From assembly GCF_002157835.1 (NCBI RefSeq), contig NZ_CP020809.1, positions 5,828,001 through 5,892,000 of the forward strand: a stretch of DNA of 64,000 nucleotides, written 5' to 3'. This document shows, piece by piece, positions 45,067-53,656 of this stretch. The position numbers and the translations under genes are program-made. Every line of letters starts with the position of its first letter. Positions within the stretch are counted from its first letter, which is position 1. Under the pieces are notes generated by a model, which was not told the origin of the DNA, made no database searches, and saw only the letters and a list, made by a program, of their open reading frames with translations. The stretch is from Mycobacterium dioxanotrophicus. Its GTDB lineage: Bacteria > Actinomycetota > Actinomycetes > Mycobacteriales > Mycobacteriaceae.

Positions 45067-46260
45067 ATGGTTCGAGTCCTGGCACTGCTGTCGGTCATTC
45101 TCGCCGTCGTCACTGCGTGTGGCGGGTCCGCCGAACAGCGCACTGCCGAAGACCCCGACACTGCAGGCCACGTCATCGCAGATGCTCCCGCGGACAATCT
45201 GGACCAGGCGCTGCGTGATGCGGCGTCGTCGGCTCGCACCATGACATATGCGTCACGCAACGGTGTCAACGACGCGGTCTCGCATGTGACGGGATCGGTG
45301 TTCGTACCCAAGGGCACGCCGCCTCCCGAGGGTTTTCCGATTGTGGCCCTGGGACACCGGAACACCGGCACCGCACCGGAGTGCGCTGCGTCCTTGTCTC
45401 CCGATCTGCTCGGCGAGGCGGCGACCGTCGTAGCGCTGCTCGACGCCGGCTACGTGGTCACCGTGCCCGATTATCAAGGCCTGGGTAAGCCGGCGAAACC
45501 CGACGAGTATGACTTCCATCCGTACCTGGACTCCACCACAAGTGGTTTCACCATGATCGACGCCGTACGCGCGGCACGGAATCTGGTTCCGAACACCTCG
45601 ACCTCATGGGCCGCGCTCGGCGCGCAGGAGGGTGGGCAGGCGGCCTGGGCCGCAAACGAACTCGCGGACAATTACGGTAACGATCTCAAACTGGTTGCCG
45701 CAGCGTCTCTTGCGCCGATGGCACAATTCACGGGGCTGGCCGACGCCGCGATGGCCGGCACTTTGAACGCCGACCAGAAGCTGGTCTACGTGGCCTATCT
45801 GGCCGCCCTGAAAAACGAGTACTACTACGACTTCGAGCTCGACGACTATCGGCGCGGTGCGGCAGAACAGAACTGGGACGCCCTGCTCAACTGCGGTGAT
45901 GTCGCGCAGCGAAGAGCACTGGCCGACAAGATTGCGCCGCAAGACTTGCGCCCCGCCAGCCCCGCGGCCCTGCAGACCCTGCGCGGCTACCTGCAGAAGA
46001 CCAACCTGCCCCAAGGCCCGACCCAGGCGCCGATGTACGTCATCTACGGCGGTCAGGACTCGGTGATCCCCGCCGCATGGACGGATCAGGCAATCGCCGA
46101 CGCCTGCCAGATGGGTGACGTCATGCAGATCGCCTTCTGGCCGGACAAGGGACGTGAGCAGATCGACCCCGTCGCTGCTCTGGGTTGGCTCACCGACCGC
46201 ATGAAATCACTGCCGTCGGCCAATGATTGCCCGAGCTTCACGGCAGGCCACAAACCATGA
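45067..46260 (+). CDS. Secretory lipase-family lipoprotein lacking catalytic Ser and His
   Basis: A 397-aa exported lipoprotein: MVRVLALLSVILAVVTAC gives a signal peptide and lipobox with Cys18. The body matches the fungal/actinobacterial secretory lipase family (VPDYQGLGKP, YGGQDSVIP). At the nucleophile elbow, where the family has G-x-S-x-G-G, the sequence reads GAQEGG, placing Gln187 at the serine position. The expected C-terminal histidine is also missing (FWPDKGREQID). It is therefore probably not a lipase and may be a binding protein. GGGGAGA precedes the ATG. The membrane esterase follows 22 bp later, suggesting co-transcription. Confidence 0.75.
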   Translation: MVRVLALLSVILAVVTACGGSAEQRTAEDPDTAGHVIADAPADNLDQALRDAASSARTMTYASRNGVNDAVSHVTGSVFVPKGTPPPEGFPIVALGHRNTGTAPECAASLSPDLLGEAATVVALLDAGYVVTVPDYQGLGKPAKPDEYDFHPYLDSTTSGFTMIDAVRAARNLVPNTSTSWAALGAQEGGQAAWAANELADNYGNDLKLVAAASLAPMAQFTGLADAAMAGTLNADQKLVYVAYLAALKNEYYYDFELDDYRRGAAEQNWDALLNCGDVAQRRALADKIAPQDLRPASPAALQTLRGYLQKTNLPQGPTQAPMYVIYGGQDSVIPAAWTDQAIADACQMGDVMQIAFWPDKGREQIDPVAALGWLTDRMKSLPSANDCPSFTAGHKP

Positions 46261-46282
46261 GCCTCAGGCATAGGAGCCCGGC

Positions 46283-47641
46283 ATGTCACTGATCAGCGGA
46301 GCGGTGCCCATCGGGCTGGAAGTGCTGGCGATCGCGGCACTGGTGATCGGCATCGGACGCCTGGGCGGCAGACCCCTGCTTCGGTGGCTGACGGTCGCAC
46401 TGCTGACGGGCGTGTTGCTCGCCGTCGTCGTCCGCGTATTCGTCAAGTACCAGGGATGGTCGGAGAAGGCCGCGTCGCTCGGCAGTGTGCTCTGGGTGGT
46501 CATCACCGGGTTCGCCGCGGCGATGGCAGTGCTGGCGTGGCGCGGTAATCGGTGGTGGCGTCGCATCGTGTCGGTGCTGGCCGTTTTTCTCGCCGTGCTG
46601 TGCGGGTTTTCGGAGTTGAACATCGCCACAGGCTACTTCCCGACCGTGCAGTCGGCCTGGCAGCGCGTGACGGGATCCGATCCGCCGCAGTGGATCGACG
46701 AGGCGGCCGTGGCCACGATGCGTCAGAACCACGAAGAGCCGACCCGCGGCACCATGGTGTGGGTGGACATCCCCAGGGACGCATCCGGATTCGGTCATCG
46801 ACGGGAGTTGGTCTACCTGCCGCCGGCCTGGTTCCGGTCTGATCCCCCGCCGAGGCTGCCCGCCGTGATGGCCATCGGCGCCGAATTCAGTCATCCTTCC
46901 GACTGGCCGGAGTCCGGTGGTGCGCTCAAGACCCTCGACGAATTCGCCGCGTTCCACCGTGGGAACACGCCGGTGGTGGTGGTGTTCCCCGACTCCACGG
47001 GCACCTTCAACAATGACACCGAGTGCGTCAACGGCCCGCGTGGCAACGCGGCCGACCATCTCACCGAGGATGTCCGACCGTATGTGGTATCCCGCTTTGG
47101 GGTGAGCCCCGATCCCGCCCACTGGGGTCTGCTCGGCTGGTCGTCAGGAGGCACCTGCGCACTCATGCTGGCAGCCAGGAATCCGGAGCTGTTCAGCGCC
47201 TTTGTCGCGCTGGATGGACAGCTGGGTCCCAACAGCGGAACCAAGCCGCAGACCATCGCCCGGTTGTTCGGCGGCGACGCCGCGGCGTGGGCCGCATTCG
47301 ACCCGAAGACTCTCATCGAGAAGCACGGGCGTTATGCGAACATGGCTGCGTGGCTGGGTGTTTCAGAAGAAACGCCGACCGTCCACCGCGCCGGAGGCGA
47401 TGATCCCGTCCAGCCCGAGGCTGTCGCCGGGTGGGATCAGTACTCCGAGGACCACGCCGCCAACGCCAACAAGTTGTGCGTGCTGCTCAGCGCCCACAAC
47501 GTGGAATGCTCGGTGGTCAGCTATCCCGGCAACCACACCTTCACGGCGGCTGCCCGCGGTTTCGCCGACGCGTTGCCGTGGTTGGCCGGTCGGCTGGGTA
47601 CCCCCGACACCGAGCAGCGCCCGCTGCCGGGGGTCGCCTAG
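46283..47641 (+). CDS. Membrane-anchored esterase (alpha/beta hydrolase, antigen 85-like fold)
   Basis: A 452-aa protein. Four N-terminal hydrophobic helices (about 8-120) anchor a hydrolase domain exposed outside the membrane. The nucleophile elbow is GLLGWSSGGTCAL, with a conserved aspartate in VVFPDSTG and the histidine in YPGNHTFTAA. The domain belongs to the esterase D/antigen 85 superfamily, whose mycobacterial members include mycolyltransferases and cell-wall lipid esterases. GGAG lies 6 bp before the ATG. It follows the inactive lipase-like gene in a probable two-gene operon. Confidence 0.8.
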   Translation: MSLISGAVPIGLEVLAIAALVIGIGRLGGRPLLRWLTVALLTGVLLAVVVRVFVKYQGWSEKAASLGSVLWVVITGFAAAMAVLAWRGNRWWRRIVSVLAVFLAVLCGFSELNIATGYFPTVQSAWQRVTGSDPPQWIDEAAVATMRQNHEEPTRGTMVWVDIPRDASGFGHRRELVYLPPAWFRSDPPPRLPAVMAIGAEFSHPSDWPESGGALKTLDEFAAFHRGNTPVVVVFPDSTGTFNNDTECVNGPRGNAADHLTEDVRPYVVSRFGVSPDPAHWGLLGWSSGGTCALMLAARNPELFSAFVALDGQLGPNSGTKPQTIARLFGGDAAAWAAFDPKTLIEKHGRYANMAAWLGVSEETPTVHRAGGDDPVQPEAVAGWDQYSEDHAANANKLCVLLSAHNVECSVVSYPGNHTFTAAARGFADALPWLAGRLGTPDTEQRPLPGVA

Positions 47642-47644
47642 GGG

Positions 47645-47830
47645 TCAGTCCATCTTGGTGGCCAGTTCCAGCCGATACATCCCTGTGGGTTCGTCGAAAT
47701 CACCGAAATTGAATGTCACCGACTCGATGGTTGCGTACAGGTTGATCTTGGCGTTCGGAAAGGTCCACTCGGGCTGCGGCGGGTGATAGCGATCGACGTG
47801 CACAGGGAATTCAGATCCACTTTCGGCCAT
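47645..47830 (-). CDS. Hypothetical 61-aa protein
   Basis: A short minus-strand frame, convergent with the membrane esterase (3-bp gap). The sequence (EFPVHVDRYHPPQPEWTFPN, VTFNFGDFDEPTG) has a protein-like composition without low complexity, and no domain I recognise. No strong ribosome site is visible before ATG 47830. It may be real or a chance frame. Confidence 0.45.
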   Translation of the reverse strand: MAESGSEFPVHVDRYHPPQPEWTFPNAKINLYATIESVTFNFGDFDEPTGMYRLELATKMD

Positions 47831-48134
47831 GGCCCGATGCTGTCACGCCGACGCCCGCTCCGTCACCATCCACTGCGAATTACTCAGCGTCAGTTGGTGT
47901 TTGTCAGCGCACACAGCCACCGGGGATCGCCCGCCGACCCGGATGGACAGATTCCAACCTCACCCCATTCGGGCGATGCGTCCCCAGGGCAGTCCAAATA
48001 GTGTTGTCATGGGAACGCGGGCACATGTCTACTGCTGATACTTCGGTGGCAAGCGGTCCGCCGCTGCCCGTGCACTACCGCGCACACTGCCAATCGAATT
48101 CGGTGGCAACGGTTTACGGATGGAAGGCACACGC
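47831..48134. other. 304-bp gap before the second arylsulfatase
   Basis: No coding region is supported and no clear palindrome or terminator was found. It presumably holds the promoter for the arylsulfatase gene at 48135. Confidence 0.4.
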
Positions 48135-50462
48135 ATGGCCGGTCGGTTCAATGGCGTCATCAACATGGACGTGCGGGACTCCACCGAGGACTGGGGTCCG
48201 TTTGCGCCACCGCAGGCGCGCGACGGCGCGCCCAACGTGCTCTACGTGGTGTGGGACGACACCGGGATCGGCGCCTGGGACACCTTCGGTGGCCTGATCG
48301 AGATGCCGACATTGAATCGCATCGCCGAGCGTGGACTGCGGTACTCGAACTGGCACACCACCGCGCTGTGCTCACCGACGAGATCCTCGCTACTCACCGG
48401 CCGCAACGCCCACATGAACGGCATGGCCTGCATCGTCGAGGGGGCGGGAGGTTATCCAGGGCAATCCGCGGTCATTCCACCCGAATCCGGAACGGTGGCC
48501 GAGGTGCTGCGGGACAACGGGTACAGCACCTACTGCGTCGGCAAGTGGCACCTCACACCGGAGAACGAATCCAACATGGGTGGGTCCCGCCGCACCTGGC
48601 CGCTGGGCCGCGGATTCGAACGCTACTACGGCTTCCTCGGCGGGGAGAGCAATCAGTGGTTCCCCGACCTCGTCTACGACAACCACACCGTCGACCAGCC
48701 ATACCTGCCCGACGACGGCTACCACCTGTCAAAGGACTTGGTGGACAAGTCGATCGAATTCATCCGGGACGGCCAACAGGTGAACCCCGACAAGCCGTGG
48801 CTCATGTACCTGGCGTTCGGCGCCAACCACGCACCCCATCACTCCCCGAAAGAGTGGGTCGACAAGTACCACGGTGTCTTCGACGAGGGCTACGAGGTGT
48901 ACCGCGAGAAGACGCTCGAACGCATGAAGCAACTGGGTGTCGTACCTCCCGACACCGAGATGGCCCCGATCAATCCCTGGCCTGCACCCGAGGTGATCGC
49001 CGAGATCGACCTGGTGCGCCCGTGGGACGAACTGGGTGACGACGAAAAGAAACTGTTCACCCGCATGGCGGAGGTCTATGCCGGGTTCTCCAGCTATACC
49101 GACTACGAACTCGGCCGTCTCGTCGACTATCTGGAGCAGTCCGGTCAGCTCGACAACACCGTCATCGTCGTCGTGTCCGACAACGGTGCCAGCGGTGAAG
49201 GCAGCCCCAACGGTTCGGTCAACGAGAACAAGTTCTTCAACAACTGGCCCGACGACCTGGCCGAGAACCTGCAGAAGCTCGACCTTCTCGGCGGCCCCGA
49301 CACCTACAACCACTACCCCACCGGTTGGGCCGTCGCGTTCAACACCCCGTACAAGATGTTCAAGCGGTACACGCTCGAAGGCGGCATCGCCGACCCGCTG
49401 ATCGTATCGTGGCCCGCCGAAATGTCGGCGGTGGGCGGCGAATTCCGCGACCAGTACCACCACGCGATCGACATCGTGCCGACTGTCTACGACTGCGCCC
49501 AGATCACACCGCCCGACGCGATCAACGGCGTCACCCAGTACCCCATTCAGGGCGTGTCGATGCGGTACACCTTCGACGCACCCGATGCCGAAAGCACCCG
49601 GACCACGCAGTACTACGAGATGCTCGGTACCCGCGCTCTGTACCACGACGGCTGGAAAATCGTCGCGCGCCACGGTGCCCTGTCCGGTATCGGCAATTTC
49701 GGCAGCGATGCCTGGGAGCTCTACCACACCGAAACCGACCGCGCCGAAATGCACGATGTTGCAGCCGATCACCCGGAGAAGGTCTCCGAGATGGTGGGCA
49801 TGTGGTTCGCCATCGCCGGCCGTAACAATGTGTTCCCACTCGACGACCGAACCGCCCGGGAGCGGCTCACCCAAGAGCGGCCGAGTGCCAGTGCCCACCG
49901 CACCGAGTTCACCTACTATCCCGGCACCGCGGACATACCCGAGGGAGTCGCGCCGAACATCCGCAACCGCTCGTTCAAGATCCGCGCCGACATCGACGTC
50001 ACCGCGGACGCACCGTCCGGGGTGATAGTCGCCCAGGGCAGCAGGTTCGGCGGCCACTCGCTGTTCGTCAAAGACGGCCAACTGCACTACGTCTACAACT
50101 TTCTGGGCATCGACGAGACGCTGGTATCCGGCAAACAGGCACTCACCCCCGGACAGCATTCGGTCATCGCCGAATTCGTCAAAGACGCGGAAGACCCACC
50201 CGGCGTGGCAAACGGCACGTTGCACCTGAGCGTCGACGGCACCGAAGTGGGCAGTGGCGCATTGCGCACTCAGCCGGGCAAGTTCAGCCTTGCGGGAGAA
50301 GGTCTGGGTGTCGGACGGGACACGGCCGACCCGGTCAGTAAGCAATACCCGGCGCGATTCGAACTCACCGGGCTCACCGTGGACCATGTCACCATCACGC
50401 TCGAAGGCGATCACTACATCAACGAGGACATCGAGGCACACGCGATGTTGGTGCGGGAATAG
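48135..50462 (+). CDS. Arylsulfatase (formylglycine type), paralogue of the gene at 29392
   Basis: A 775-aa sulfatase collinear with AtsA. It has the modification site CSPTRSSLLTGR (Cys79), YCVGKWHLTP, GANHAPHH, VSDNGASGEGSPNGS, and the same beta-rich C-terminal domain (VIVAQGSRFGGHSLFVKDG). It depends on an FGE, presumably the one at 28487. ATG 48135, with GGAAGG 8 bp upstream, was preferred to ATG 48120. No signal peptide is present. Together with AtsA it brackets most of the insert, in opposite orientation. Position, length and motifs suggest an ancient duplicate rather than a recent one, since many residues differ. Confidence 0.92.
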   Translation: MAGRFNGVINMDVRDSTEDWGPFAPPQARDGAPNVLYVVWDDTGIGAWDTFGGLIEMPTLNRIAERGLRYSNWHTTALCSPTRSSLLTGRNAHMNGMACIVEGAGGYPGQSAVIPPESGTVAEVLRDNGYSTYCVGKWHLTPENESNMGGSRRTWPLGRGFERYYGFLGGESNQWFPDLVYDNHTVDQPYLPDDGYHLSKDLVDKSIEFIRDGQQVNPDKPWLMYLAFGANHAPHHSPKEWVDKYHGVFDEGYEVYREKTLERMKQLGVVPPDTEMAPINPWPAPEVIAEIDLVRPWDELGDDEKKLFTRMAEVYAGFSSYTDYELGRLVDYLEQSGQLDNTVIVVVSDNGASGEGSPNGSVNENKFFNNWPDDLAENLQKLDLLGGPDTYNHYPTGWAVAFNTPYKMFKRYTLEGGIADPLIVSWPAEMSAVGGEFRDQYHHAIDIVPTVYDCAQITPPDAINGVTQYPIQGVSMRYTFDAPDAESTRTTQYYEMLGTRALYHDGWKIVARHGALSGIGNFGSDAWELYHTETDRAEMHDVAADHPEKVSEMVGMWFAIAGRNNVFPLDDRTARERLTQERPSASAHRTEFTYYPGTADIPEGVAPNIRNRSFKIRADIDVTADAPSGVIVAQGSRFGGHSLFVKDGQLHYVYNFLGIDETLVSGKQALTPGQHSVIAEFVKDAEDPPGVANGTLHLSVDGTEVGSGALRTQPGKFSLAGEGLGVGRDTADPVSKQYPARFELTGLTVDHVTITLEGDHYINEDIEAHAMLVRE

Positions 50463-50474
50463 GGATTCGGCGAC

Positions 50475-52172
50475 CTAGCGGACCTCGACGCGCTCGTTGA
50501 CCCGGTACAGCCGCCAATCCGGCTGGCCGTCACCGTCGTTGGGGATCTCGAGCTCCAGGGTCGCCACGTCGGCTCCGGTGTTGTACAACGTCGGGTACCG
50601 CAGATTGAGAGCATCGGAGGTGCCGCGGCCGATGGGCGGCACCGCGAGTAGATACCGGATGCCGTTGGCACTCGGATCGTTGAGCAATTCGGTGAAGTCG
50701 GGGTCGGACGGGATCACGAACACCCGCGGACGTGGCGACGCGGCGAGAATGCCGAAGCCGTATACGGTGTCGGTGATCACCGAACTGTCGGGCAGGTTCA
50801 ACGCCTGCAGATACTCGGCGATCTTGCGTTCGGTGCCGAAGGTCCGAGCGATGCGGTGTTCGGTGGCCTTGCGTTCGGTGACGTTGTAGGGGTCCGGCTT
50901 CAGCACCGCACCCAACCCGTATTCCTGTGGGGCGTAGTCGGGTTGGGCCATACCGACGACTGTCACGGGGATCCCGATGGCCACGATGGCTGCGACCGCC
51001 GCGTAGCGCACGACCGGGAGTCGTTTGGGCGTTTCGGCGGCGGGTGAGACGACCTGGGGTGCATATCGGCCGCGCCGGGTAGGCGTCGCGAGAACACCGT
51101 CGGGTACCGCGAGCATGGCCAGGCATGCGGTCATCGGAATCGCGATGATGAAGAACCGCAGGAACGGAAACGTCGATCCGGCCGAGTAGCTGTAGGTCTG
51201 GAACGCGAGTACGGCACCGAACAACGCCACCGGTACCAGCAGCACCTGCCAGTTGGGTCGCCCCCACCGCTGCATCAGCACCCACAACATCAGCGGGAGC
51301 ATCGTCGGGGCCAGCAGCATGACGCACACCAGCGCGAACTGCACGCCATGCGCGAAATTCGGTGCGGTCTGGCCCGATTGTTCCAGGATCGCGGTGTTGC
51401 CGTATTGGGAGGTGAACTGCGCGAAGGCCTCACCGGTGATCAACCACCCAGCGGCGGCCCAGCCCAGGAAGGCCAACGCGCCCGGACCGCTCACGATCAA
51501 CAGATCCAGAATCGCGCGCCGCACTCGGGGGCGCGGGGTGGCGCGCACATAGGTGGTGACGCCCACCAGGATCCCGGCAGCGCCGATACACGCCGCGGCG
51601 TCGTAGCGGGTCAGATACGCCAACCCCATCGCGATACCGCCTGCGGTGACCAGGTGGTGGACATCATCGTCGATCATCCACATGATGAGCCGGCGCACCG
51701 CCCAGGACATGAAGAAGATGAACGGCGCCTCGCTCATGCCGTTGGAGCCGTAGAACACGATCATCGGGTTGAGCGCGAACAACACCGTGATGGTCAACGA
51801 ATACGCGCGCGGCAGACCACGATCGGTGCCCATGCTCAAGATCTGTACGGCGCCGCCCGCCATGAAGGTCGCCGACATGATGGTGCCTGAGAACGCACGT
51901 GCGGCGATGTCCGACCACAGTGTGCTCAGGGCGATCGCCGGGATCTGCACCATCGCCGCGACCGGCGTGAAGATGAAGCCCAGCGCGGCGAGATGCGGAT
52001 CGCGGCTGAACAACACGGATTGAGTGGCCGCCACCCGTGACAGCGTGTCGCCCATGATGAATCCGTGGTGAACCTGCAGCCAATACCCCACCGCGAGATA
52101 GACGAACAAGAACACGAAGAAGACGGTGAATTTGAGCCTGCGGTCCGACCGCGCCGGCACCGTTCCGGTCAT
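50475..52172 (-). CDS. GT39/PMT-like polytopic glycosyltransferase (GT-C fold)
   Basis: A 565-aa membrane protein with about eleven helices and a C-terminal soluble domain (about 440-565). An acidic motif in the first extracytoplasmic loop (FIMGDTLSRVA) and the helix pattern (NPMIVFYGSNGMSEAPFIFFMSWAVR) match GT-C enzymes such as protein mannosyltransferase and ArnT relatives. These use polyprenyl-phosphate sugars as donors. It is the last gene of a five-gene operon and its start overlaps the GT2 stop by 4 bp. It probably adds side-chain sugars to the polymer made by the upstream synthase; acceptor and sugar are unknown. Confidence 0.75.
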   Translation of the reverse strand: MTGTVPARSDRRLKFTVFFVFLFVYLAVGYWLQVHHGFIMGDTLSRVAATQSVLFSRDPHLAALGFIFTPVAAMVQIPAIALSTLWSDIAARAFSGTIMSATFMAGGAVQILSMGTDRGLPRAYSLTITVLFALNPMIVFYGSNGMSEAPFIFFMSWAVRRLIMWMIDDDVHHLVTAGGIAMGLAYLTRYDAAACIGAAGILVGVTTYVRATPRPRVRRAILDLLIVSGPGALAFLGWAAAGWLITGEAFAQFTSQYGNTAILEQSGQTAPNFAHGVQFALVCVMLLAPTMLPLMLWVLMQRWGRPNWQVLLVPVALFGAVLAFQTYSYSAGSTFPFLRFFIIAIPMTACLAMLAVPDGVLATPTRRGRYAPQVVSPAAETPKRLPVVRYAAVAAIVAIGIPVTVVGMAQPDYAPQEYGLGAVLKPDPYNVTERKATEHRIARTFGTERKIAEYLQALNLPDSSVITDTVYGFGILAASPRPRVFVIPSDPDFTELLNDPSANGIRYLLAVPPIGRGTSDALNLRYPTLYNTGADVATLELEIPNDGDGQPDWRLYRVNERVEVR

Positions 52173-53656
52173 GCGGCAGCCGCCTCATCGGTCGTGGTGT
52201 CCTCGGGACGCTCGGCCAGCCCGTGAAACGTCTTCTCCCAGAACGACGGCTGCCGGATCATCTGATAACAGCCCTTGGCCGCGGCGACGCTCATCATCAG
52301 CCAGAACAGCGGCACACTCAGCGCCGCCAGCAGCAGGTCCGACCGGTCGTCCTCGCGCAGGGCAACCATGTTCATGTACATCACGGTGAAATTGCCGATG
52401 ACCATCGCGATCAACGCCGGGAAGTAGATGAAAACGGGGAACACTTCGCCGACCACAGCGGGCTGGCCGAGGAACCACAGCACCGTGATGAACCAGAACA
52501 GCAGATTCAGCACCGCGATGATCGGCGTGCCCGCGAGCACCAGGGTGAACCGGATGAAGCTGCGCAAGCCGAGGGTCCGGTACAGCTTGAGCGGCTCGCG
52601 GATGTGAACCAGCCAGGTCTGCAGATAGCCCTTGTACCACCGGGATCGCTGCCGCACCCAGTTGATGGCATCGCTGTTGGCCTCTTCCAGCGTGAACGAG
52701 TCGATGACGGCGGTGCGATAGCCGTGCGACGCGATGCGCAGGCCCAGGTCCGCGTCTTCGGTGACGTTGAACGGATCCCACGCGCCGATCTTGCGCAGGA
52801 TGTCACGCCGCAGGTGATTCGATGTGCCGCCCAACGGGATCGGTGACGTGCTCACCATCATCCCGGGCAGCAGATAGCCGAACCACAGCGCGTACTCGGC
52901 GGTGAACCACGCGGTCAACAGATTCTGGTGACCGTTGTGATAGACGAGCTTGGCCTGCACGCACGCCACATTGTCCGGCAGCTGACGGAAGGCCGTCACC
53001 ACGCGCCGCAGTTGCAACGGTTCGGGCAGGTCCTCGGCATCGAAGATCGTGACGATGTCGCCGGTCGCGAAATGCAGACCGTAGTTGCACGCCTTGGGTT
53101 TGGTGCGCGGCTCTGCCGGCGGCACCAGAAGGATTGTGATGACGTCGGATTCGCCGCAGGCCTCGGCGGCGTCGATGGTGACCTGATCGTCGGCCTCCAG
53201 CAACAGCAGCACCTGCAGCTTGTCGCGCGGGTATTCCAGGGCGTCCATCGCGCCGATGAGGTCGGCGACCACCTCCGGTTCGTTGTACGCCGGTACCAGG
53301 ATCGTGTACGACGGCAGGTCGGCGTCCGCAATCGCCCGGGCCGCCTCGTCGGAGATCACGATGGGCCGCGACGCCAACCCACGCTTGAAGATCAGCACCC
53401 GGTCGCCCAACGTCAACAGGTAGGCCAGCGTGCACAAGCCGATGAGCACGACCGCCGTCTGCATCGGCCGCCACACGCCGAAGGCGATCACGATCGCCAG
53501 CAGGCCCCACAGCACAGGCTTCTGCCAGCCCAGCAGCGGGGTGGACGCGGAGTGCACCGGATCGTCCTCCCGCAGGCCGTTGATCGCGCGGTGCAACGCG
53601 TACTCCCGCTGATCGTCGGTGACGGTCTCCGGGTCGAAGGTCTCGCCATATCTCAT
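52169..53656 (-). CDS. GT2 processive glycosyltransferase (BcsA/XagB-like polysaccharide synthase)
   Basis: A 495-aa membrane synthase. Two helices precede the catalytic GT-A domain. The motifs in order are PAYNEPE, LEADD (about 154-157), FDAEDLPEP (Asp206, Asp209), NVTEDADLG (Glu300/Asp301) and QRSRW (Gln336, Arg339, Trp340), followed by RWYKGYLQTWLVH and at least four C-terminal helices. This is the full set for processive beta-glycan synthases. There is no PilZ domain, so c-di-GMP control as in BcsA is not expected. ATG 53656 overlaps the stop of the preceding gene by 4 bp. It is probably the core synthase of the operon; the polymer is unknown. Confidence 0.87.
   Translation of the reverse strand: MRYGETFDPETVTDDQREYALHRAINGLREDDPVHSASTPLLGWQKPVLWGLLAIVIAFGVWRPMQTAVVLIGLCTLAYLLTLGDRVLIFKRGLASRPIVISDEAARAIADADLPSYTILVPAYNEPEVVADLIGAMDALEYPRDKLQVLLLLEADDQVTIDAAEACGESDVITILLVPPAEPRTKPKACNYGLHFATGDIVTIFDAEDLPEPLQLRRVVTAFRQLPDNVACVQAKLVYHNGHQNLLTAWFTAEYALWFGYLLPGMMVSTSPIPLGGTSNHLRRDILRKIGAWDPFNVTEDADLGLRIASHGYRTAVIDSFTLEEANSDAINWVRQRSRWYKGYLQTWLVHIREPLKLYRTLGLRSFIRFTLVLAGTPIIAVLNLLFWFITVLWFLGQPAVVGEVFPVFIYFPALIAMVIGNFTVMYMNMVALREDDRSDLLLAALSVPLFWLMMSVAAAKGCYQMIRQPSFWEKTFHGLAERPEDTTTDEAAAA

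Noticed and set aside
45060..45090. tRNA-like T-arm motif GGTTCGAGTCC
   Set aside because: It is the start of the lipoprotein gene (ATG GTT CGA GTC CTG), with a ribosome site upstream. No acceptor stem, D-arm or anticodon arm can be built around it.
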